Source of the DNA: Sepiola atlantica
Taxonomy: Eukaryota; Mollusca; Cephalopoda; Sepiida; Sepiolidae
Assembly (NCBI GenBank): GCA_963556195.1
Contig: OY744531.1
Coordinates: 110,007,622 to 110,071,621, forward strand
Length of the DNA stretch: 64,000 nucleotides
Direction: 5' to 3'
How positions within the stretch are numbered: position 1 is the first letter of the stretch; the number at the start of each line of letters is the position of its first letter. Of the stretch, positions 57,236 to 64,000 are shown one piece after another. A model generated the notes under the pieces. The model worked only from the letters and a program-made list of their open reading frames with translations, searched no databases and had not been told where the DNA came from. Both the position numbers and the translations under genes were made by a program.

Positions 57236-58235
57236 ATCTAAAGACTTACTAAATCTGTAGCCAAGATGAGCAATATGTTCGAAAAATATATCCGAAAGAC
57301 CTTCTAGGCTTCCGAGCTAGAATCAAGGTGTAGTATCTGTTCTATCTTCGATTGGAGGATGAGAAATTCTTCTTGACTGTTGTAATTTTTCTTTTCTCAC
57401 TCAGTATATCCCTTTTGGGTGGAAGCTAGATATCCCCCATATAAAAAAGCCGAACTTGTGTCTAAATTTACCCTCGTTACGCGGCAAATAAAAAAGGAGC
57501 TTCTCGACTTTTTTTGATAGGATGAAAGTGCAGTATCTCTTCTGTTCTAAGTCAGTTAAGTAGAAATCTTATACTCAGTCATTTTTATATTCTTGTCCCA
57601 ATCCAGACGGCCCCTTTTTCGGGAGCTGGATTCTCCCCGCATTAAAATCCGACCTTGTGTCTAAATCTGTAGTCGTCAGGGGAGGGGGAAATAGGAACCT
57701 TCAGGCCAAATAAATAGATATATTACATAATCTTTCTATTGGCTATTTGAATGACAAACATACAAGCCTCTCAGTTTAAGAGCGAACACTTTTTCACAAC
57801 GGTTAGGCTTAGAATTTGCATGAAACGGAGGCATGTTTGGGAAAATAAGTGCTTTCCACTTGTGTTGCTTAAGTGAAATTGATTTTTGGTCAATAAGATC
57901 AGAAGAATAAAATGAGAAACGCATCTCGGGTTGACGCCCCTACACACAACCGCCCAAAATGGCAACCATCGATTCGTTGTTTGGAAGGTTCACTACCCTT
58001 TAAATGTAGACTGGAGTTTGTCGGTTAAATTATACAAAAACAAATCGAAGTAGAAAAGTTTAACTATTATACGTAAACATATATGGAGATAGATATATTG
58101 ATTGGTCAAAAAATCTCTTGTTTTTGTTTTTCTCCTGCACTTTAACTTGTTTTCCGTTTGTCATTTTTTTTTCACACACTTTGTCCACCACGACATTTCA
58201 TTTTCATGAATTATCGCGTACCTTACCCCATACAT
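57236..58235. other. Unassigned DNA with diverged internal duplication
   Basis: No gene. 57290-57480 and 57480-57690 share CTTCT.G.CTT..TAGGATGAAAGTGCAGTATCT and CCGA.CTTGTGTCTAAAT blocks, so they look like two old copies of one segment of about 200 bp. Confidence 0.4.
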
Positions 58236-58246
58236 ATATATATAAA

Positions 58247-58271
58247 GAGACGAAACGTATACGTCCATAGA
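58247..58271 (+). ncRNA. 3' half of a hammerhead (family C)
   Basis: GAGAC, GAAA, the palindrome CGTATACG, UC (58264-58265) and CATAG are identical to the full copy 338 bp downstream; the CTGATGA half is absent, replaced by TA-rich sequence. Confidence 0.8.
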
Positions 58272-58603
58272 TAAATATACAATAACAAATATTTATATTT
58301 GAAGCTCCTCGTAAAAAAAAGTAGAGCACTGTAAATGGTAGTACTAACACAGCGTGACGTCACTTGCTTTATATGCATCATTCCTTCCCTTATAGAAGTA
58401 GAATGCCTGTATGTCTCGCCACTTTAAATGTGTTAAAATTATCATTGTTTATAAGCTATTCAGAATTGGCCGATCGGTTAACGACGTTGGATTTGGGTTG
58501 AAAAATACTTGTAATCAAGGGTTTCGAATCGTGTGACCGGTAGTGAATAGTCATACTTCTATGCTGATGAGTCTCGATTGAAAAGAGACGAAACGTATAC
58601 GTC
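58266..58603 (+). mobile_element. 338-bp retrozyme-like / tRNA-SINE unit
   Basis: The interval runs exactly from one predicted hammerhead cleavage site to the next. It holds a tRNA-like segment at about 58462-58540 with A-box TGGCCGATCGG (58467-58477) and a B-box-like GGTTTCGAATCG (58519-58530), then the ribozyme. Size (animal retrozymes are about 170-400 nt) and structure fit a retrozyme or ribozyme-bearing SINE. A second partial unit follows to 58636 before (TA)n. Confidence 0.75.
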
Positions 58604-58609
58604 CATAGA
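58558..58609 (+). ncRNA. Hammerhead ribozyme (family C), textbook
   Basis: Stem I TCTATG (58558-58563) with CATAGA (58604-58609). CTGATGA 58564-58570. Stem II GTCTC (58571-58575) with GAGAC (58585-58589), loop GATTGAAAA. GAAA 58590-58593. Helix III CGTATACG, self-complementary. UC cleavage site 58602-58603. Every conserved base and the G-C pair 10.1/11.1 are present. Confidence 0.93.
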
Positions 58610-58627
58610 TAAATAAACAATAACAAA

Positions 58628-58636
<9 letters not shown>

Positions 58637-58682
<46 letters not shown>

Positions 58683-58707
58683 GCATTCAAGCAAACTACA
58701 ACATTCT

Positions 58708-58761
<54 letters not shown>

Positions 58762-58788
58762 AGAATGTTGTAGTTTGCTTGAATGCGT
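58637..58788. repeat. (TA)n with 31-bp inverted repeats
   Basis: TA tract to 58680, then arm 58681-58711 (ACGCATTCAAGCAAACTACA...), a second TA tract, and the exact complementary arm 58758-58788. The whole 58681-58788 segment is one perfect foldback. Confidence 0.95.
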
Positions 58789-58969
58789 AACATATAAGAA
58801 GTATTGTTTGAAGGCGATGACAGTGCATTGGTTAGGTATCAGCGGCGGCACGTGAAATGGTAAACAGGCTGTATTTTATTTTCTGAAGATGAGAGCTTCC
58901 CTTGTAAATAAAAAAGGAATTGTCTTAACGCATCGATCAGTTGAAATATGAATTCTTTTTCCAGACAAA

Positions 58970-59005
58970 TAATCTTGAGGAAGTCTTACAATAAAAACGA
59001 AATGT
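58970..59005 (+). ncRNA. Hammerhead-like remnant (family E, copy 3)
   Basis: AATCTTGAGGAAGTCTTACA followed by ATAAAAACGAAATGTT aligns with the motifs at 1024 and 33108. Stem II and stem I are both eroded. A pseudo-motif, listed for completeness. Confidence 0.4.
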
Positions 59006-59539
59006 TATTTTTTTTCATTTTCCATATGTATATTATATATTTATATGCGAAGTTAATTATGGAAGAAGAACATTAGAATTTAGGTCAATTTTAAACGAAT
59101 GCAACAAATATTGTAGACGTTTGCGAATAACGGTCACATCGCTTCACCAGTTTATTAGTTTAGGAGTGAATCCTGTATATACAAATATATAAAGATATAC
59201 ACATACATACTTTTATTGATATTTGAGCCATAGGTAAGTATTAATAGATGATTTTCGTAAATACGTTCTTGAAGATATACTTATTAGATGGGGCTCACGT
59301 TTAGGAGAGGTGGAGAAACATTATTGCTTATTTAACCTATCCGTAACTATAAAAGTGTGATTTTCAAAAGTGAATGCTTGTGATTATTATTATTAGACTT
59401 AGTGAATGTTCAGAAATCATCGAAAACCATTATGGGTTATTTTAGCCATCGGTATCTATATAAGAATGAATTAATTTCTGTACTAATACGAATTGCAAAT
59501 CTTTCTATATTTTTCTTTTCTGAACTTACATCGCTGAAA
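59006..59539. other. Unassigned AT-rich DNA
   Basis: No gene. An AGGAGTGAATCC word near 59160 is the complement of the R1 start, possibly a fragment. Confidence 0.35.
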
Positions 59540-59895
59540 TTTTGCATACTTGGGCTTGTTTTACAATTACTTTAATGGAATGTGCACCGATGAACCCCCT
59601 CGACGTAAATACACTCGACCAACCCGACAATCAGTTAAATCCCATCCATTCACTGTGGAGGTCCCCATATGCCGAAGAGCCTTCTACCCCAATAGCTTCT
59701 TTTCATCGTGCTGCCGGTCTTTGGAACTCCATTCCTGCTCCCTGCTTTCTCGATTGTACCGAGCAGAAATTAAAAACTAATATTAACAAGCATCTCGCTG
59801 CACCGCTCTCAATTTAAGATGACCCTCAAAACGTACACCTTTATTCCCTTTACGTCTACAGTGGTAACTTGCCTTGTTTGGGGTGAACTATGTTA
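59540..59895 (+). pseudogene. LINE 3' end (family L1)
   Basis: Frames give LFYNYFNGMCTDE, PPRRKYTRPTRQSVKSHPFT, VEVPICRRAFYPNSF, then (shifted) AAGLWNSIPAPCFLD and LKTNINKHLAAPLSI before the stop. The UTR ends GCCTTGTTTGGGGTGAACTA and an A/T-rich tail. Two frameshifts. Confidence 0.8.
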
Positions 59896-60329
59896 AAAAA
59901 ATTTTTTTAAAAACTAGGTATTAGAAGAACTGAATTTGACATACAGGACGAATGAAGTTTAATAATTTATGTAAAGTTGACCTAGAGACACCCGTAAGGT
60001 GATGATAGGTATACAAAATAAAAATGTTACATGAGCTGAGGGTGCCAGCAAGCTGACCCTAGGTTTTGACTCGTTTGATACTTGATGGTGATAATCGGCG
60101 TAGAAATGTTGCTTTCCACCATCTTTGATTCGAAGCGCATCAGTCATTCTAAAATAAACTGTTCTCGAAATAAAACAGAAGATAATATTAATATGGTTCA
60201 CTGGTTTATTAAAGTTTTCAAAAAATAAAAGAACGAAAGCCGTTAACTATGATTGTTTTGAGTATTCCAAGGAGGGGTGACACCCTCACAAAGAGTACGA
60301 GCAAATCAAAAAACAAAAGTCATTCTGGT

Positions 60330-61051
60330 GTGGACAAATTATCAAACTGGTCAGAGGAGTAGCAATTACTGTTCAACGCAAGCAAGTGTAGTGTAATGCG
60401 TTTCTGGTGCGGCAACAACAGAACAGCATAAAGAATGAAGGACAGTAACGAAGGAATTAGAGACCTAAAGATATTCGAAAAAGAAAAAGACCTGGGATTG
60501 CACGTCGACAATAAACTCTCTTTTCACCGACATGTTGATGAAGCCGTCAAAAAAGCCAATTGTGTGTTAGGACTGATTAAAAGAACGTTTGTTAGTCGTG
60601 ACAAGATCGTCATAAAGAAATTATACACAACCATGGTCAGGCCAATATGACAATATGGAAACGTCACAAGAATCCACCAATATGTCGGAGATAACGACAA
60701 CATCGAAATAGTTCACCGAAGAGTAAGAGAGTTGTGTTTCTCAATCAAAGACCTGTCATATGACGAGAGACTTAAAGAGATGAGAACACCATCAATGCAC
60801 TTCCGACGTGAAAGAGGTGACATGATAGAAGGGTACAAGATGTTTACAGGCAAGGTCAATATACACCAAAAACAGCTTCTACCACACAATACCAACTTCA
60901 GGACAAGGGGAAACAATTTCAAACTGGCGAAGAAGCACAACAGACTCAATATCAGAAAGCATTCGTTTTCATTTCGAGTAGTGAACAACTGGAATAAGCT
61001 TCCTAATTTAGTTCTAAGTGCAAAAGACACAAATGACTTTAAAAAAAACTA
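60330..61051 (+). pseudogene. CR1-like LINE reverse transcriptase C-terminal region
   Basis: One reading frame from about 60333 to a TAG at 61049-61051 with three internal stops (TAG near 60363, TAA near 60429, TGA at 60648-60650). It includes FNASKCSVM, EKEKDLGLHVDNKLSFHRHV, IKKLYTTMVRPI, FSIKDLSYDERL, FRRERGDMIEGYK and SFSFRVVNNWNKLPN, the canonical CR1/Rex-type end. No frameshift, so it is younger than the L1 copies. Confidence 0.9.
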
Positions 61052-61164
61052 GACAAGTGCTGGTTCAGTAGGTAATACACTGTTCGACCCACGCATGCGT
61101 GTACTGAGACTATAATATCAACTATGGAAAGGAAGTTACAAGCTGGGTAGACTTTTTTTTCCTG

Positions 61165-61213
61165 AAGTAGAGTATCCAAGTATCCAAGTATCCAAGTATT
61201 CAAGTATCCAAGC
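61165..61213 (+). repeat. (TATCCAAG)n 8-bp tail of the CR1-like copy
   Basis: Five to six units of TATCCAAG about 115 bp after the stop codon. CR1 elements typically end in short tandem 8-mers instead of poly-A, which supports the classification. Confidence 0.8.
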
Positions 61214-61619
61214 ATATCCGGCTATTACATCATCCTCATCCAACTCGGTCGTAGAAAGATGGACAAGTCGAACTCACTTCTCCCTTACATTATCTAAAAA
61301 GAATACAATTCTCGTAGAAGTCGATTTTGCACTATTCTTATTAACTCGTTACTTTCGCACTGTTTCGCTGTTCTTTTATTCTTTTGCTGAAGGCTTCTTC
61401 TTAATAATCATGTTTGCCCTGTTTGTCAATCTAACGTATATAAGGATACCTGCGTTTGCGTCTCTCTTATATAAAACTCTATTTTTATATTCTACGCCTA
61501 TATCCTTATTGTCACTGCTGATTTAATATTATTAGATTCGATTAGTGTTCAGCGAAGATAAAAAATTGATACTTTGACCATTCATAAATATAAAAGTTTG
61601 ATTTTAATTAGTAAATCCA
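61214..61619. other. Unassigned DNA
   Basis: No gene recognised. Confidence 0.35.
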
Positions 61620-62374
61620 TGTAGGTAATATGTTATATTAACGAATTATGATACAAATCAGACGGATATTGCTTTGTTGGTGTCTGGATGAGGTAATATG
61701 TTGTATTAACGAATTATGATACAAATCAGACGGATATTGCTTTGTTGGTGTCTGGATGAGGTAATATGTTGTATTAACGAATTATGATACAAATGAGACG
61801 GATATTGCTTTGTTGCTGTCGGGATGAGGTAATATGTTGTATTAACGAATTATGATACAAATGAGACGGATATTGCTTTGTTGCTGTCGGGATGAGGTAA
61901 TATGTTGTATTAACGAATTATGATACAAATCAGACGGATATTGCTTTGTTGCTGTCGGGATGAGGTAATATGTTGTATTAACGAATTATGATACAAATCA
62001 GACGGATATTGCTTTGTTGGTGTCTGGATGAGGTAATATGTTGTATTAACGAATTATGATACAAATGAGACGGATATTGCTTTGTTGCTGTCGGGATGAG
62101 GTAATATGTTGTATTAACGAATTATGATACAAATGAGACGGATATTGCTTTGTTGCTGTCGGGATGAGGTAATATGTTGTATTAACGAATTATGATACAA
62201 ATCAGACGGATATTGCTTTGTTGCTGTCGGGATGAGGTAATATGTTGTATTAACGAATTATGATACAAATCAGACGGATATTGCTTTGTTGCTGTCGGGA
62301 TGAGGTAATATGTTGTATTAACGAATTATGATACAAATCAGACGGATATTGCTTTGTCGCTGTCGGGATGAGGT
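61620..62374. repeat. 68-bp tandem repeat, about 11 copies
   Basis: Unit GAGGTAATATGTTGTATTAA / CGAATTATGATACAAATCAG / ACGGATATTGCTTTGTTGCT / GTCGGGAT. Two variants alternate in small groups (CAGACGG with GGTGTCTGG, and GAGACGG with GCTGTCGGG). Confidence 0.97.
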
Positions 62375-62375
62375 A

Positions 62376-62525
62376 TGTTTCTGTTCTGTCCTAAGAGGTC
62401 TACCCATCCAGGCTTTACATTCTCTCTGAGAAGGCGTTAGTTCATTGCTTATCGCATAAGGCGCATCTCACGGTGAATGCCGACGGGGCTGGTCGGGCAT
62501 TTTTGTAGTGCGCTGGCTTCTCAAG
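62376..62525 (+). repeat. Dispersed repeat S2, copy 3
   Basis: CTGTTCTGTCCTAAGAGGTC, CCAGGCTTTACATTCTCTCT, GGCGTTAGTTCATTGCTTAT and GGGGCTGGTCGGGCATTTTT match 30185-30400. The 68-bp array abuts it. Confidence 0.75.
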
Positions 62526-64000
62526 TAAATAATATGCCCGTAGGTAAAACACTTAGAAGCATTTATTTTTCCTATAGTCGAGATTGATAATTTCAAGAGA
62601 TGAACAAAAAACGTCTTTCTTCTATTCGCAGTATTTTCTTTTCAAGGCAATTTTTTTAGACTTTCGTAAAATTCTTTTCAAAATTCTGCCTGTAAATTCA
62701 AATTCTTTACCTTTTAAGAAAAAAAGATTCTTTATCTTTAAGGAAAAAAGATTCTTTATCTTTGACAAAACGCCCGCCAGAGAAAAAGAAACCCCAATAG
62801 AAAATGTTTGTGTTCGCCATCTCCTCCAGCCAAATTTATCACATGCCGAAACGAAATAAACTTTTGCTCGTTTATCAAGCGTGGCTTATTCAGTGCTATA
62901 ACTTTATTACAATTATACGAACTTTTTTATGCTTTTCTTCCTTTGTTCGTTCAAAACTACTGTTTTTTGAACGGCGGAAGAGACTGTATTGAAAGCTTAA
63001 TAAACGAGTTTGCTATTGGAAAATACGTATACGCCTGTGTACTATTTGTTTTATTCAGACTTGAGTGCTATTCTCACAAAATGTAGACCAATGTAACCTA
63101 CGAGCTTCTTCGAGTGAATCTTGTCGAACTCGGGAATCTTTCTGTCGTACTCGGGAATCTCTATGGAATTGCGAACGGAAACCTTTACTTAATCCAAGGA
63201 GGTAGTTTGCTTTCGTTCAGTAAGCGATGGCCGGGTACAAGTCTTAAATAGTTCGTAATTGTATTCTTAGCATCGCCCGCACTGAGGATTGAACCTCTAA
63301 CCTCCAGAAGAATGTCACTTAGAACGTTGATTAAATAAAGGGTTACGTTCGAAATTCCGTAGAAATTCTTAAGGTCGACAGAAATATGCATCTGAAGAAA
63401 GTCCGAGGTTACATCGGCCTAAACGCTGTGAGAATAACATCCAAGATGAGAACAGTAGTCCAAATAATACAAATAATACGAATTATAAATCCTCATCTAA
63501 AAAATTCCCCAAAACATTTAAGTTTATTCAAAAAGAAAAAACAATCAGTATTTATAGTACTACGTATACATTTTAATGGACTGCACATGTTTGAATTCAA
63601 AACTACAGATTCGGCTTTTTCCGTTGCTGAGTCAATAAACTTAGTTTAAATTTTAACGGACAACTATTATCATCTTGGTTCAATTTACTTGCTTCCCACA
63701 GAAGCAAGATGTGCCACAAAGCCAGTAGGTAGTGGAAAATTACCCCCCTCTTCCCCGATATTGGGAGCACGCTAATTCAGTACAAAACTAGGGGAGACCA
63801 GCTCCGTCGAGATTTCCAGGTAGAAGCGCCTTAGATAATCTGTAAAAAAACACCCCTCCTGAATAAGAAAAGGCCACCTCTTAAAATCGAACAAAACCAT
63901 ACCTTATAGTATGATCTGCTCAATAACGAAGCCGTGTTCCTTTTTCAGAATAGTGATGAAGACATATCCTGAGCTGGTGTGAAGCCAGCCCAGCCCAGCC
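62526..64000. other. Unassigned AT-rich DNA to the window end
   Basis: No gene. The frames of 87-92 aa (62584-62859, 62808-63086, 63386-63649) lack domains and overlap one another. 63280-63300 contains a B-box-like GGTTCAATCC on the minus strand without an A-box. The last 14 bases are CCAGCCC-type repeats. Confidence 0.35.

Noticed and set aside
63280..63310. tRNA B-box-like GGTTCAATCC on the minus strand
   Set aside because: No A-box or cloverleaf; called chance.

Overview
The window looks like intergenic or intronic DNA from an animal genome, most likely a mollusc and plausibly a cephalopod such as an octopus. That placement is an inference from AT-rich sequence, about 27 long (TA)n tracts, TTAGGG-type telomeric blocks, Penelope-like elements (PLEs) and a dense mix of LINE, SINE, MITE and LTR debris. 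I found no intact host gene. Every open frame I can assign belongs to a decayed mobile element, and the longest frames (195-201 aa) are by-products of a 26/78-bp satellite.

Layout. 1-1.2 kb: PLE reverse transcriptase remnant with a ribozyme-like tail. 3.3-4.3 kb: hammerhead-like motif, then a LINE 3' end. 5.0-6.3 kb: 37-bp repeat array. 6.7-9.4 kb: two tandem copies of a 1.2-1.4 kb unit holding a 26/78-bp satellite. 10.3-11.8 kb: PLE endonuclease fragment, dispersed repeat R1, LINE end. 12.4-14.4 kb: second 37-bp array and a TIR element enclosing TTAGGG repeats. 14.9-18.3 kb: tRNA-related repeat, telomere-like block, LINE, R1 with a 47-bp array. 18.9-21.6 kb: inverted PLE tails, LINE end, a tRNA-headed SINE carrying a hammerhead, and a PLE endonuclease/tail. 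25.2-27.2 kb: cluster of hammerheads next to (TA)n. 27.5-28.5 kb: Merlin-type DNA transposon with 8-bp TSD. 30-31, 37 and 52.6-52.9 kb: 5S-rRNA-derived repeats. 32-33 kb: mariner-type MITE, foldback, ribozyme-like tail. 35.1-35.6 kb: 52-bp array. 38.0-39.1 and 44.6-45.8 kb: duplicated block led by a Merlin-like MITE. 40-42 kb: PLE tails, foldback, SINE. 44-49 kb: Ty3/gypsy element on the minus strand, broken by a SINE, a degenerate Merlin element, the duplicated block, a (TA)n tract and a solo LTR. 51.8-52.1 kb: hammerhead. 56-57.2 kb: R1 with a 104-bp array. 58.2-58.8 kb: 338-bp retrozyme-like unit with a textbook hammerhead. 59.5-62.5 kb: LINE ends (one CR1-like) and a 68-bp array.

The unifying theme is type I hammerhead ribozymes. 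Five are complete or nearly so (20479-20520, 25301-25366, 26693-26740 minus, 51855-51920, 58558-58609), and about ten more are degenerate. They sit in PLE-like 3' tails that usually abut (TA)n, or just downstream of tRNA-like Pol III heads in SINE/retrozyme-like units. Hammerheads in PLEs, retrozymes and the schistosome SINE-like satellite are established. The tRNA-head plus hammerhead arrangement, seen at least three times here, and the tail motif shared by elements with unrelated ribozymes, are the least expected features.
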